DNA of 64,000 nucleotides. It comes from Cytidiella melzeri (taxonomy: Eukaryota; Basidiomycota; Agaricomycetes; Polyporales; Irpicaceae). The position numbers were made by a program, and so were the translations under genes. Shown here piece by piece: positions 31,231 through 43,466 of the stretch. Where the stretch lies: assembly GCA_022592445.1 (NCBI GenBank), contig JABYQR010000253.1:1-64000 (forward strand). The letters are read 5' to 3'. Position 1 is the first letter of the stretch. Each line of letters begins with the position of its first letter. The notes below the pieces were generated by a model. That model made no database searches and had not been told where the DNA came from. It saw only the letters and a list, made by a program, of their open reading frames with translations.

Positions 31231-32169
31231 TTCTCACAATATCATAGCTATCAATAAATCAGACGTCAATATCACGCAGCTTATACAGTTCTCACAATAT
31301 CATAGATATCAATAGATCAGAATTCAATATTCCGAGGTATCTTAAGCATCACAACATGTATAAACTGCTACAGTACTGGTCCAACCGTGTTTTGCTGTTG
31401 CCAACATGTTGCAGTTTACACCATTCATGTTTCTGTTATATTTAGTATGTCTACCTGTACTTATATCATTGTGGAACTACAGATCTCCATTATCACTGAC
31501 TATAGGAGATGTATAGTGATTTCCTCCACAGTAAATGGTGCCACACAGTTTGTGATTGTATTCAGTGACGTTGATAACATGTTGAAACCTGACAACCAGT
31601 TATTCCTCTATACATATTGCAATGAACAGTGGTGCATGATTAAATTTGTATGTATTCTCTGTTATGCTGTCACAGTCACTGCATTTTTTCTAGACTTTGT
31701 TCTCGATAGAGCTGTCATTCATGCAGAAGTAGTTTGAGTGTGGCATGTTCCTGCTCAATTTAATTTATTTCTCCATGCAGAATTTGTAGATTGCCACATT
31801 GGAGAGTTGGAGAATAAGCTAGGTGATATTCCTTTTCAACATAAAACACAGTATATAATTTTAAATATGGCTAGCATCATGTTTAAGTAGAAATTCACAT
31901 ACTTCTCTGACATCATTGTCTGTTGTACTGATTGAGGACATACTTGGATCTTTACAATCAATTCAAGCTGTATACAGTCTCGAGCTTTATCTATATCATC
32001 TGAGTCAAGATCTACACCACCAAACATGTCACAATTTTCAAATATTCATTGGTTGTTGATGTCAATTTACGCCATTCCTCTGGTGTATACCTCGTGATGT
32101 TCAACATAATAGTGAACAGACTATCAAATGCACAGCTATATGTTTGACCATTCCATACAGTAGTATATA
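31231..32169. other. AT-rich DNA without a recognised gene
   Basis: A short diverged direct duplication (TATACATTTCTCACAATATC and TATACAGTTCTCACAATATC) begins the stretch. A 116-codon plus-strand frame (31387-31737) lacks any recognised feature and has the composition of the surrounding AT-rich DNA. No gene is called. Confidence 0.4.
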
Positions 32170-32282
32170 CAAACGAAGAATAATATTATTAATACTACGC
32201 CTAGCCTAAAGAATACTTCCCACGTTTTTGGTAACTCACTGCTCGCAAACATTCCTGTCGCTGTCTCCTCGGCCTTTCCTCG

Positions 32283-32440
32283 CGTTCTCGTGTGTTCCCT
32301 CTCACTGTTCCCGTCCTATCCTCGCTGTGTTCCCTCCCATTGTGCTCGCCGTTCTCGTGTGTTCCCTCTCACTGTTCCCGTCCTATCCTCGCTGTGCACT
32401 GTGGTATATGTTCCCTCCCATCGTCCTCGCCGTGCTCGCT
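32283..32440. repeat. Short tandem repeats, pyrimidine-rich
   Basis: The words TCTCGTGTGTTCCCTCTCAC and CCCGTCCTATCCTCGCTGTG each occur twice in tandem arrangement with variants of TTCCCTCCCATTGTGCTCGC. Strong pyrimidine bias on the plus strand resembles fungal promoter DNA. Confidence 0.7.
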
Positions 32441-32628
32441 GTTGACAACAGCGAGCATTTACATCTGTCATATCACCTACGAGCTCGATACCGTGTATTA
32501 GCCACTCAATCTACTACAGAACTACCGTGTATTAGCTACTCAATCCACTACACAAGTGATCTCCTACGAGCTTCATACCGTGCTTTCTAAATCTACTTCC
32601 CTGTTACTTATGAGCTACTCGATTAAGT

Positions 32629-32742
32629 GATCTGTTCACCATGCAGAATACCTACCGATCAACTACAGGTAACACTAACAAACGCGATCTGTTCACCATG
32701 CAGAACACCTACCGATCAACCACAGGTAACACTAACTAACGC
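32629..32742. repeat. 57-bp tandem duplication
   Basis: GATCTGTTCACCATGCAGAA starts at 32629 and at 32686. The two copies differ at about four positions. Confidence 0.9.
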
Positions 32743-32749
32743 GATATAC

Positions 32750-33900
32750 CGCCGTACACATATATATGATCACAATACTCGTGCGTTCAGCCACGCACGG
32801 AACATGTCAATTCCATGTTCACCATGGGATGCCTGGGCGGTACTGACACTTGCGAACCAAATTACACTGCTGACACCTGTGCCCGAGTGTCTTACAAATT
32901 AGTTGCATAGAACATGAGAGATCTGTCATACCGTAAAAACTCTGTACCTGTAGGCACTGCAACCACCGCTATGTCTGAGGTGACGTTGGGACGTGAAAGC
33001 ATCACTACAGTGGGGATGAGGACTGCTAGTTCATGCACAATATAAGTACAATTCGACGCGTCCTGAAGTACACCCAATAGACCACCGAAGTCCGTCAGGC
33101 TGCTATAGCTTCTGATTACAATATTGAATTCCTATCGAGTCCGCCTACCATTACGCCGTAAAGAGGGTCACTAGATGAACTACAACGACCCCTGCTGAAG
33201 ATCACGACGGCACAAACCTCATCTTACGAAATCGCGCGGTGAATGGTCCACACCCTGTTCAAGCCCGTCGGTGGCAAATGAGGCAGATATCATATTGACA
33301 CCCGAACTGTACTGTACTACTAGTACAATAGTTCATCTCATCGTACAAAAACAAGTAGTCAGCGATAGTTAGCGCTAGCTACCTCTGTGACTTGCCTTGA
33401 GAACTCACCGCTGCGCATACAAAGCTAAGCACCCATTTACCACATCCGCTCGGCATCCCCACCTCTGTCACCATGGCCAAATAGTCCACATACACGCCCC
33501 TAGAGTCAGATCAGTCAGCGGTGGACGTGCTGTTTGAATAAAGAGCGAGCCTGCGAGCGCACTAGCCAAAGAAAAAGGCTTACTAATGAGAGGATCAAAG
33601 TCGAAGGCGGCGGGAGTGCCTACACCACTCACAGCGTCCTGATGGTGGTGAGTCGTTTCCGCAACGGCTCATCACCTGACTCACAGTCCGGCCAAAACCC
33701 GCACCCTGCGACGGTCCTTGCTAGGCACAGACCCTCGTAGCTCAAAATTTGCTCTAGATTGTCAAATTCTAGCCTGGAAGTCCCCTCGACATTGCCTCCC
33801 GCGACTGCCGACTCGAGGCACCGCTAAAGCCGGTTGCCCTCCTTGAATCTTCCATGCGCAGAAAACGCACAGCCACCATTGAGACGACGCGCTGCTTTCG
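32750..33900. other. No recognised gene
   Basis: Only short frames occur on either strand. No motif, repeat or RNA gene was recognised here. Confidence 0.4.
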
Positions 33901-34515
33901 GATCTCAAGCGCGGAAGACTGGGCGAAAGGGAGATAGCTGAAGACGACACTGGCAGGATATGCTGAGCTAGAGTACAGATAGTGAGCACCAGGGAAGTAT
34001 ACGCACTAGGCTAGCCGAAAGAAATCCTCGTAAGGTGTTTGGACACAGCATGTAGGCACCAGGGAGCGGAGGAGGTATGCAATCCTCCGGGAGAGCGAGT
34101 GGGGACGAGGGCGTCCAAAAACGGCGAACCCACCGAAGGCATCTCAGGCGCGAAAGATTGGGCGAAAGGGAGACAGCTGGAGACGACACTGGCAGGACAC
34201 GCTGAGCTAGAGCACAGACAGCGAGCACCAGGGAAGTACACGTACTAGGCTAGCCGAAAGCAATCCTCGTAAGGTGTTTGGACACGGCGTGTAGGCACCA
34301 GGGAGTGGAGGAGGTATGCAATCCTCCGGGAGAGCGAGTGGGGACGAGGGCGTACAAAAACGGCGAACTCACCGAAAGCATCTCCGAAAGCAATCCTCGA
34401 AAGGTGTTTGGACACGGCGCGCAGGCACCAGGGAGCGGAGGAGGTATGCAATCCTCCGGGAGAGCGAGTGGGGACGAGGGCGTACAAAAACAGCGAACTC
34501 ACCGAAAGCAATCCT
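33901..34515. repeat. Tandem repeats, ~240-bp and ~130-bp units
   Basis: The segment starting CAAGCGCGGAAGACTGGGCG near 33909 recurs 240 bp later (near 34149). A 130-bp unit with AAGGTGTTTGGACAC, CACCAGGGAG and GGTATGCAATCCTCCGGGAG occurs at about 34032, 34271 and 34401. Open frames on both strands here are repeat artefacts. Confidence 0.9.
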
Positions 34516-34588
34516 TCCAAGGTAGTAAGATACAGCATAGGAGCCAGGGAGCCAGGAAGCCAGGGAGCCAGTAAAAGTCGACCCGTGC

Positions 34589-35060
34589 GAGAGAGCAAAG
34601 CACAGAGAGTAAGCACCAGAGGAAGCACTGCGAGACGGATGAGAGAGCCAGCAGGGACAAGGGCAGGCGAAGACAACAAACACTATCGCAGTCAACGCTG
34701 TGCAAACGCTATCGCACAGAAGCCTATGAAAAGCCCTCTAGCTTTTCGGGACGAGGACGAAGATCGAGAGGTGAAGTGAGCGCGTGTTCGAAGTTTGGGA
34801 CTGGAGGCTTTGGAGGCAGAGGCGCCCTGAGCATGTGACATATACTCACATGTTTACTCTCTCACGCTCAGATCTCAACCACACCTCGTTCACACGCACT
34901 CCTCTCTATCTCGTCTCTTTGCTCTTCCTCTCCATCCCATCTCTCTGCTCTCTTCCTCTCTGTCTCGTTTGGCTGTGTGTGCTTGTTGCGCATACCCTCG
35001 TCTTGTGTTAGTGTACACTTGACCGTCGAGATCATGCTACGCGGGCGTGCTCTTCGAAGG
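34589..35060. repeat. Left copy of a ~0.45-kb inverted repeat pair
   Basis: Several blocks are inverted copies of blocks at 44936-45425, for example CACTATCGCAGTCAACGCTG, GCCCTCTAGCTTTTCGGGAC and CCCTCGTCTTGTGTTAGTG. The plus strand ends in a pyrimidine-rich promoter-like tract and an ATG with MLRGRALRR, also found in the other copy. Confidence 0.75.
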
Positions 35061-35550
35061 ACCTTCGGTACAGGCGCACTCCTCGTCGTGGACACGCGTA
35101 CAAGCACGCCTCTCGGATTTCCGTCGATTGTCTTCGTGGGTACAGGCGCACTCCTTGTCGTGGACACGCGTACAAGCACGCCTCTCAGATTTCCGTGGAT
35201 CGTCCTCGTGGGTACGCCCGTGCATTTCTTGTTATAAATACGCGTACAAGCCTTTCATGCTCTCGTACAAGTCTCTTAGGTATCTGTTCAAGCACGCATC
35301 TCGGATTTTTGTGGGTCGTCGTTGTGGACACGCGTACAAGCACGTCTCTTGGATTTCCGTGGATTGTCCTCGTGGGTACGCTTGCGCATTTCTTGACACA
35401 AATACGCGTACAAGCCTCTCACGCTCTCGTACAAGCCTCTCAGGTTTCTGTTCAAGCACGCATCTTGGATTTTTGTGGGTCGTCCTTGGGTACACTCGCG
35501 CACTCCTCGTTACGGATACGTGTACAAGCACGCGTCTTATATTCTCACAC
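35046..35550. repeat. Minisatellite, ~72-75-bp units
   Basis: Units contain GGACACGCGTACAAGCACG, TCTCGGATTTCCGTGG and TCGTCCTCGTGGGTAC. Five to six degenerate units are visible. The plus-strand frames read VVDTRTSTPL-like repeats; whether they are translated is unknown. Confidence 0.8.
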
Positions 35551-35651
35551 GGGCACATCTAACATTCATTTCCTCCTGCCTGCCTTATTCTGTAAGTCCT
35601 GTTGCTGCTGTACCAATACCTTTTCTCAGTAGTTTCATACCAGAATCTCCG

Positions 35652-37563
35652 ATGACCCCGTGGTATGAACGTGTCACAATTCCCCAAGACTCCAACTATC
35701 AGAGTATGTCCGTCCGCTGAACCTCTCCGTGGCTGCTTTACTCATGCTCCATGTCTCAGTATCGTTCCGTGATGGGCTGGTCGCCAGCTCGACGCCGGAT
35801 GGCAAATACGTTATCACGTCTCCCAACATGTCATATGTGCCTGTTCCATGCTGGGGCCAAGTATCTGTGTCCATGAAAGCAGATGGCAGATTCGGGATGG
35901 AGGATCCGCTGCTATGGCCCCAAATATATGATGCCAGTCCGTCGTGCCGGCTGCTCTCGTGTATGCCGCGGTTTACTCATCCTCACCACTCCAAAGACGT
36001 CTGGGATACCCTGACACAAGATGACATGCAGATCGCTAGCAGCAACATCCCAGGCATGTTTATCATGACGCCTGCGAGGCTTGCAACTCTGCGCAAGCAT
36101 TTGGCAGATCTGCACCATGATCTGGAAGAGCGCGACAAGACAAACCCTCCAAACAGTCATCTCCGATGGCTTTACATGCACACCGCAGCCTCCCTCGAAT
36201 GCCTGTCTATTGCGTCTAGCAGCCGCGATCTTATACGGCAATTTGCCAATTTGGAGCGATACTATTGCATGGTTGTGGCGTGCATGACGCACGAAAGACT
36301 CTTCAGCAATCTTGACTCGACCGCACCCCCTCGAATTGTTCGTCCTGATCTTATGGGATGCTTCACTACTTCTCCCCTTGTCGCCGCTCACATGTATACT
36401 GCCGGCGTACCAGTGTGGTACATGCGACTTGCCGACTCCCTCAGCTCAACCGATATCATCGTTTCTCACGGCGGACTACAACAGCCCAGCGGCATTGTGA
36501 CCTCAAATGGCTCGTACACCTCGGATCCGATCTTCGTCGGCAGCGCTGGACGTTTTCACTTCGATGCCATACTGTACCATTGCAATGTGTACATCGATCT
36601 TGAATCGAAGCCTTTTCCTGCAAGCTTTGGCCTTTCCCAGAGCACAGCTGGAGAGCCACAACTTCAAGTATTGTCGTCTCCCAACTCCTCGCAAGGCGGG
36701 GCCATGCACAGCGGAAGATTGGGGACACCGCCGCCGAACCACTCCCAAGCAGGGCCTTCACGCCACGGGAGGTCAACTGCTCGGAATCAGCCATGTGAGT
36801 TGTTGAAGCATTGCGCGGGAATTATTCACTAACACATTTGCATATTACAGATCAACAGCGGCGTCCAGCAGCCTCGGGTCCCTCTAACCCTATCAAGGCC
36901 AAGGCCTTTGACGAGGATGAAAACCCGTGCATACCACCGATCCTCCCTGTGTGGAAGGACGCCCTTTGCCACGCTAGCACCATCGCCATCGACTCCAACA
37001 ACCCCAGCATAGGATTCTGGGTTCCTCAGCCTGCACATGTACTCGCCTCGTCTCAAGACCGACGACACCGCTATGTTCTGAACTGGTTGAAAGCTCGCGA
37101 AGGCTGGTACTACATAATCCACCATCTTGGTCACCGGGAACCCCTTCCTGCGGGATGGTGGCGCGCATACCTCGATGATGGTTTCGACACGTCGGCTGTT
37201 GTCCACACCAGCAAGTCACGAGATCGAGGGAAGGTGCTTGAGGTTCTCTCTGCCGCGTTCCGAGGCCAAAACATTGCGACTGCTGAGCTGCGGCCTGCTT
37301 GGTTTGGTGGTGTCGTTACCACGGTTGATGACCAGCTGTGTCGAGACGTTGCATGGGAGTTGAGTGAGGTTGGTTTCCGCGTGGAACTTCTTATGCTCGA
37401 CATGGCGTTCTTTCAGCCAGACCGTTCTCGCCCGGCAGCTGCCTCTCAGCGAGCTGACTGGATGACTCAGGTCTTCCAAACCGGCCACATGTTGTATCTC
37501 ACTTCCCTTCCGACTTGCAACATCGGTCTCTCTGTCGCGGAGCGACTGCTGCTATACTGCTAA
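35652..37563 (+). CDS. Unknown protein of transposon-associated type
   Basis: Three exons fit in phase: 35652-35703, 35760-36794 and 36851-37563, with GT-AG introns, giving about 599 residues starting MTPWYERVTIPQDSNYQ. The N-terminal half holds a region with NSHLRWLYMHTAASLECLS. The C-terminal half (VWKDALCHAS, GFWVPQPAHVL, LNWLKAREGWYYI, DVAWELSEVGFRVELLMLD) resembles a multi-copy Agaricomycete protein that I recall near KDZ and similar transposons. The stretch between the halves is disordered and Ser/Pro-rich. No catalytic motif is recognised. It lies upstream of the other passenger genes in the same direction. Confidence 0.65.
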
Positions 37564-37867
37564 ACCCTAAACAAGGGCAGAGAAGAGGGGGAACGGAAGT
37601 GGAAGTGGATCTCCAACGACAACAACGAGGTCAAAGTCGATGATGAGCAGGCAAGCAGGCTCAGAGGCCGGATACTGGCAGTGCAAATGACGAAGTTGAT
37701 ATCATGCTTATACTAGGTTACATTGAGTAACTCACCTGGCAGTGCAAATGACGAAGAGGTCAAGATGCAGAACCAGGGAGGGTAAGGGGTACTATATATA
37801 CTGTGTCTGGGTGGTCTGTGCACCAGTTCCCACACTAGGGACTGGAGTAACTGTGGGGCTGGAGTAA
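37564..37867. other. Intergenic, no gene seen
   Basis: A duplicated GGCAGTGCAAATGACGAAG (37676 and 37738) is the only feature. The stretch separates the preceding gene from a microsatellite. Confidence 0.4.
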
Positions 37868-38065
37868 CAATAGAACAATAAGGGACCAGGGTAACTGTCA
37901 AGGACCTGAGTAACTGTCAAGGACCAGGGTACGTAGAACAATAGAGCTAGAACAATAGAACAATAGAACAATAGAATAGGAACAATAGAACAATAGAAAC
38001 TGGGGGAATCCCTGGGGAATCCCTGGGGAATCCCTAACAATGGAAGAGGAACAATAGAACAATAG
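37868..38065. repeat. Microsatellite-like repeats (AACAATAG)n and (GGGGAATCCCT)n
   Basis: AACAATAG recurs about twelve times with interruptions, and GGGGAATCCCT occurs three times in tandem at about 37999-38036. GGGACCAGGGTAACTGTCAA-type words also repeat. Confidence 0.9.
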
Positions 38066-38263
38066 CCTAGGTTGATCTGGAACCGCTCCAGATTGAGTCT
38101 AGGGTTTGGGTCTGGACTATTGATAAATAAGGCAGGATGTCACGTGACCCGGGTTAGGGTTAGGTCCGGTAACACTCCTAGCCGGAAAATAAGCGCTCTA
38201 GATAGGCGCCTAAGGCTGTAAACTTATGACAATATTGGAAATCCGGTCTCTGTTGGACTATCC

Positions 38264-38509
38264 ATGTCACTCTCGTCTTCCGACCGTTTAGTCCGCGCCA
38301 CAAGTCTTGAGGGACTGCGGCTTCTCATGGAATGCTGGCCAAATAGACCTGAACTACTCAAGACCGTAGGATCGCTCACAGGTGCGCCTGAGGAGACTTT
38401 GCAGACGATCGAGCCGATTATCGCGCAGTTCTACTGCGAAACATTTGTCAAACGCTGGGGCAGGGCCCCAAGTCTTCCTCGTCAACGTTTTCCCTCCTCG
38501 TCTTTGTAG
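38264..38509 (+). CDS. Short unrecognised ORF
   Basis: ATG 38264 opens 81 codons. Residues 1-65 look protein-like, with a helical pattern (LEGLRLLMECWPNRPELLK). Homology to anything known is not apparent. It may be a first exon of the following gene, but no phase-compatible splice was found. Confidence 0.3.
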   Translation: MSLSSSDRLVRATSLEGLRLLMECWPNRPELLKTVGSLTGAPEETLQTIEPIIAQFYCETFVKRWGRAPSLPRQRFPSSSL

Positions 38510-38871
38510 TCTTCAGTCGCCATGGTACTACATCTGTGTTGTTTTGTCTCCCGTCACGCGCTTTCTGTTCCTCTGCCCGCTTCCCGTGCCTGGCTTCACC
38601 TCTGAAACTCCCGCACATCCCGCTCGTATGATTTTCCGTACCTCCAGCTGTGTCCCTGCATGTAGCTGATTTTGTCAATGTCCGCCCCGCCCCTGTGGCT
38701 GAAATACCAATCGCTCGGCTGAAACGTTGGTGATCATGCAACCCTAGATCAATATCTACAGCAGCACGGCTGCACTGAGGTAGGTACGACATGGGGCCAG
38801 TCTTGCAACACTGACTTCTCTCCTGGGCAGCACGTCTCCTACCACGCTCGCTCACCAAGCCCTGTTCGTCC

Positions 38872-41417
38872 ATGGTCATGAGGTTCTCAGACGATGAAAG
38901 TGACTGGCTTCTTGAGATGTTCAACTCTGATGGTGTTCGAAACCAGCTTGCAAAAAAACCGCCGCGTATCGTCGAGGAGGATGTGGCTGGGAACGCTATC
39001 AAGGTTGTCAAAGGTCGCCAGAAGGGGGATGGTTCATTCAAATTGGTCGCAGCAGAGCTGACAGCCATGTACAAAGTCAAGTTTAGCTTACGGCTACTAG
39101 GGGAGGAAAGAGCAAGCTTCAAAACGCGGAAGAAAGCTCGCTCCCTCGTGGGACTCACCACGCACCGCAAGGTTGCAGAGAGCGATGAGCACTACGAGCA
39201 GCGGCTCAACTTCGAGGTCCTCAGAACAGTATGTCCTATTCAATGTAACGCCTTTCCAGTGATGCTAACTATAGTCCGAGCGCATCTACAATTGGCTTAC
39301 GGCCCACAGCATGAACAAGGTGTCACGCCAAAAATCGGTCAAGCTCACCAACGCCACAGCAGCCGTACAGCAACACACTGCATACTCGGTTTACAGGCTG
39401 TCGCACACTCCGGCAGCGACAGGGCTAGCAACAACTTCATCCCAACCCGATGGTGCGATGTCTTCCACCCAATCCCACGACGCAACGTCTTCTACCCCAC
39501 CGGACACTGTGACAACTTCCACACAACCTGATGGTGCTGCTTGGAACCGGCAACTTAAGGCAGACTTCCTGACCCTCACCAGCGATCAGGTCCAAGCGTT
39601 GGAGCGTGAAGCTCACGAGCTGAACACCTTGTGGAACAAGCCGTTGGAGCCTGACATGGTGCGGGCAATGCAAGCAGAGTATGTGATTGATTGATAGCTG
39701 TAGAGCGTCACGACTGACCATTGGAAAAGGAAGCAGAAACAGTTGGATGCGAATGTCTCTAAGCAGTTACATTCCTGGAGTACGCAGACTGGCTTTCGCG
39801 GCCACTTCATTATGGGAGGACCTACAAACGACGGCTCGATCCGCCACTTCACGTAAGAGGTCTCCCAGACTGCTCGCTTCCGATCCACATGGCTGATTTT
39901 TTGCATGTCAGAGTACATAACGCCGTCGACTGCTTCAGTCAAACCTTTCCTCAGTACATGTGCAAGCGCCTCGGAATTCAGCTTCAGCGTTGGGCAATTG
40001 AAGAGGACTTGTACTTCCAAAACGTCTTTGACAGTGCGTACCGGAGTCCTTGATCAGTTCTAACATGCTGCTGATTCTTTTGCTGAAGTGCCACCTGCAA
40101 CAGTCGACACTTTAGACAACAGGGCTCGTTCATCTTCGCCGACTCCTACAGCTGTCCAGGCCGATGACGTGGAAGACGCTGAAACTATTGCTGGGGATGA
40201 GCCGATGGGTAAGGCTTCCGACGAAGGAACTGATGCAGAGGATGTCGAGAGCGTGGCAGACGTGCTTGACCATGTGAGTTATATATTACCACTTGGTAGG
40301 AGAGTACTAACTTAACGACAGACCGAGCTTCAGTTCAGACTTGCTGAAGTCTTAGCCGATGTGCATGACGAACGTGCGCACATGGCTCATCCCTCTCGCA
40401 ATGTTCAAATGGTATCGACTACCGATGAAATACGGTCCGCATCCACCAAAGAATATATCAACATAGTAAGTCTGCTCAGTCTCACATGCAATGGTCTGTT
40501 CTGACTTATTTACAGGATGTTATACAAGCGTCAAAGGTTCAGACCAAAACACTGAGTGATAACGGTGCGCCAGGCGAAGCCGGATCATCAATTGGGCGAG
40601 AGGTGAGTCTGGTATGTACCTTCTCAGGTATTCGCTCGCTGCAGTATAGGGAATCCATTTTTGTCTGTAGAATCTTGAGTTTTCTAGGCAAACTTCTCCT
40701 GCAGAGCCCGCAATGGGCCCTGCCAATTTTGCGATGAATTTAGGCCTGGCATCAGAGCCTCATTCTGAGGCTGAACAAGTATGTTTCTCCGTCATTGATC
40801 GAGGCCAAGCTAACTCGACTCTTAGGGCCGTTGCCCTGGCACAGACTTTTTTAATTTGCCTGCAATAGGTGGCGCAGGCATGCACACCACGGAGTCTCAC
40901 GGTACATTGCATCGTCGAAATGCATCTGGAGAAGTACGTCTTTCTTCCATGTAATTTTTCTGGGCTGTCTGTGGAGCTCATCGTGACCTGTTCCACGGCT
41001 TTCGCAGCCGTCCGGCATGGTGCCTCTAGCTCCGCCTAGCTCTCTGCCTCAGACACCAGCCCCGGTACCTGATGAGTTGCCACAAACTGAATCGCCCGTA
41101 AGGAAGCGTAGGCGCGGTACGGTGACTGCGACTCAGGTCAAGAAACATCGAACTGTGGACGCTGACCACGATAAAGCTTCGGATGTTGCTCATGTTCAAC
41201 CACGCCCTACCACCAAAAGGAAGCAAGCAGCTCGCGGGCCTGCAGCTCAATCTGACGCCATTGCTACAGTCACACGTTCCGGACGTCGCGTCAAAGAGAA
41301 GATTATTGGTACCACAGAGTACGATAGGGTTGCTGCTGGACCACAGCACTCAAGGTAAGAGTGTTTGCCGAACTCAAGCAGCACTCTAACATCGTGATTG
41401 GTAGAGCGAAGAAGTAG
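38872..41417 (+). CDS. Unknown multi-exon protein in the KDZ block
   Basis: Exons can be followed from ATG 38872: 38872-39228, 39275 to about 39678, then exons beginning KQKQLDANVSKQLHSW (39732), VHNAVDCFSQTFPQYMC (39910), PPATVDTLDNRARSSS (40088), TELQFRLAEVLADVHDE (40322) and VPLAPPSSLPQTPAP (41020), ending RAKK at the TAG 41415-41417. Some middle exons are uncertain. The N-terminal 120 residues are basic and helical, the middle holds ERIYNWLTAHSMNK, and the C-terminal third is acidic then basic and disordered (SPVRKRRRGTVTATQVKK, a nuclear-localisation-like cluster). A nuclear or chromatin-associated role is possible from the basic clusters only. No TET/JBP dioxygenase motif (HxD...H) was seen, although such genes are known passengers of KDZ elements. 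Confidence 0.55.
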
Positions 41418-41758
41418 TGATATGTATCCGTTTAGTATGTTTGCCTCGTAGCCAGTTTCTGAACGTCCGCAATTTTCTTCATTCCACCAGTTATAGAAGC
41501 CAACAACCTTACTATCCACGCTCTGCGTTTCATGTCCGTGTACACAATTTTCGGATATGCCAAGGTGACCTGCCCTGAAAAATATTCTGTGGTCTCACTA
41601 AAATTCAAGTCGCACTAGTCTCAGTATGGGTTCAGTCAAATCTACCGCCAAAACACTTTATGCCATCGAACGATCCCAAACAACACCGAGCAATACCGAT
41701 GCAAAGTCGGTAGCCCGCCAATTTTGGGCAATACCGTCGTTGCAGTGACCCTGATTTC
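41418..41758. other. Intergenic region upstream of the next gene
   Basis: No gene is present. The end of the stretch leads into a TATA box. It separates two genes of the same orientation. Confidence 0.4.
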
Positions 41759-41767
41759 TATATAAGG
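41759..41767 (+). promoter_or_regulatory. TATA box
   Basis: CTATATAAGG lies about 65-70 bp upstream of the ATG at 41831. This spacing supports 41831 rather than earlier alternative starts as the translation start. Confidence 0.5.
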
Positions 41768-41830
41768 TACGCCTTGTCGTTGTTAACGATTGTTGTCCAG
41801 TTTGCTAGCCTTTCTGCCCTCTACCAAACC

Positions 41831-43466
41831 ATGATCACTCCATCTGCCATTCCGTATGCTCAGTGCAAGAACTGGTCCGGAAATCCCAACAAGTGTCCGA
41901 ACAACCGGTATAGCGTCAACTTCGATGTGAACTTGAAGGCACTTGTGCAAGAGGAGGCCGAAAAGCAACACATCGATCTCACCGACAACATGTGTCTACA
42001 ATGTGGCAAACCGGGCACCATTGCCATAGGCAAGAAGATTGGAAGGGTTGGAGAAATCTACCTCAACGTACGCTGTTTGCCTTCGTCAAATAATTCTATG
42101 GCTAACTGTAATATAGTGCTCCGACTGCAAGAAAGTGTATCAGTTCAAGCAGGTTGTGATGTCGGAGGATTCCCTCTGCATTATTGAGACAATGCGAGCT
42201 GAAGAAGTACAGGAGTGGAAGGCATGGGAAGGCCCCGCAGCATATCTTCAGGCATGTGCGGCTGGCACACCCGGCACACCCGGCACACCCGGCACAGCAG
42301 TCAATACCCCTGCTCCACCGTCTAGCCAGATTGTAAAGGCAGTGAGTCGTTGTAAACTGCACCATCCGGCAATAGCTAACTGATGGACCTACAGGGTTTC
42401 GGTTCTGCGCGCAACAAGTCCCTTCAAGGGGCTTCTACATCCGCTACGGCGGCCTCTTTTGGCACGCTGCGTGGTCTCATGTCCCCAATCGACAACGATC
42501 GTCTCATACGCGCCGTCATCAAGCGCGAAGCCACTCTCGTAGACTGGCCCTCTGACACATCAACGTTAGGGGACCCGCCTGTTACACCCGAATCTCGCCC
42601 CTTGAAGACACGCCCACCTCGCCGTGAAGTACAGCTAGTAATGACGGACTCAGAGGAAAGTGATGTCGCAGACGTCTCTCCTAGCCTCTTCAAACCATCC
42701 CAGAAGAGGTCGGCTGACTCAGAGGAAAGTGAGCTCGAGGTTCTCGGACCTTACGTTTCGAAGATACGCCAGAAGAAGAAGCAGGTCAACACCCATACTG
42801 TACAAACCTTTCTTTGTTGCAACAATGCCTTGTCACTCACTGACCCTCACACAGGGAACAAAGGATGCCCCAATCACTCTGCCGTCTTCCGCTACTGCTT
42901 CTCCTGCCGCGGCGCCCACTACCATCGCTGATTTGTCCTCTGCTACCGTCTCGGTCATCTCTCAAACGGGGAATACGGCATTGAAGCGAAAGAATAGCTA
43001 TTTGGTCAATGTAAGTACGCTGTGGTTACTTCAGCCTCAAGGCTCACCTCCGCTCTACTTAGCTGTTTTGCAAGAAAGGCAAGGTCTCGCACAAAAGCGT
43101 CAGGGTCAACGTTCTACGAGAAATCAATGTTGTCGTATGGTACCAGGTGTGTATACATTCTATGCCTCGGAATCAGCGCGTTGATAGAGGATGAAGGTCG
43201 AAACGCGACCGCTTGTCATACACGAAGTAGTACCGCGGATCTTCCGGGTTACTGACTTCAAGAACATGTGTGACACACTTGGTGTCAAGGACCATGAGCA
43301 ATTCCAGATCTACTACCCCGAAAAGTATGGCTGGGGCCAGCCTGTTGCAGTGGACCACGTCATCGCAGACTTTCCTGCTCAGCTAGACACCCTCCTTATC
43401 CGAAGAGAAGGAGTGTCAGCCTGCCCCGGGTTCCATACCGGATGCGGCACATTGTTTGCTGACTAG
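41831..43466 (+). CDS. Unknown protein with paired CxxC motifs, KDZ block
   Basis: ATG 41831 (MITPSAIPYAQCKNW) begins a spliced gene with introns near 42069, 42340, 42786, 43012 and 43147. The first two exons form a likely zinc-binding unit: MCLQCGKPG in exon 1 and CSDCKKVYQF in exon 2, a C-x2-C ... C-x2-C arrangement reminiscent of a small zinc ribbon or GRF-type finger. A GTP tripeptide repeat (GGCACACCC x4) and a long Ser/Thr-rich linker follow. The C-terminal ~120 residues are folded-looking (VPRIFRVTDFKNMCDTL, YYPEKYGWGQPVAVDHVI). Function unknown; nucleic-acid binding is only suggested by the zinc motif. Confidence 0.6.

Noticed and set aside
33968..34695. Several overlapping ORFs on both strands
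   Set aside because: They all derive from the 130/240-bp tandem repeats and show no domain or codon signal.
38150..38164. Telomere-like GGGTTAGGGTTAGG
   Set aside because: Only about two TTAGGG units inside unique DNA; too short for a telomere or interstitial telomeric array.
38872..41417. TET/JBP dioxygenase as KDZ passenger
   Set aside because: The expected HxD and distal His motifs of the 2-oxoglutarate/iron dioxygenase fold were not seen in any frame of this gene or its neighbours.
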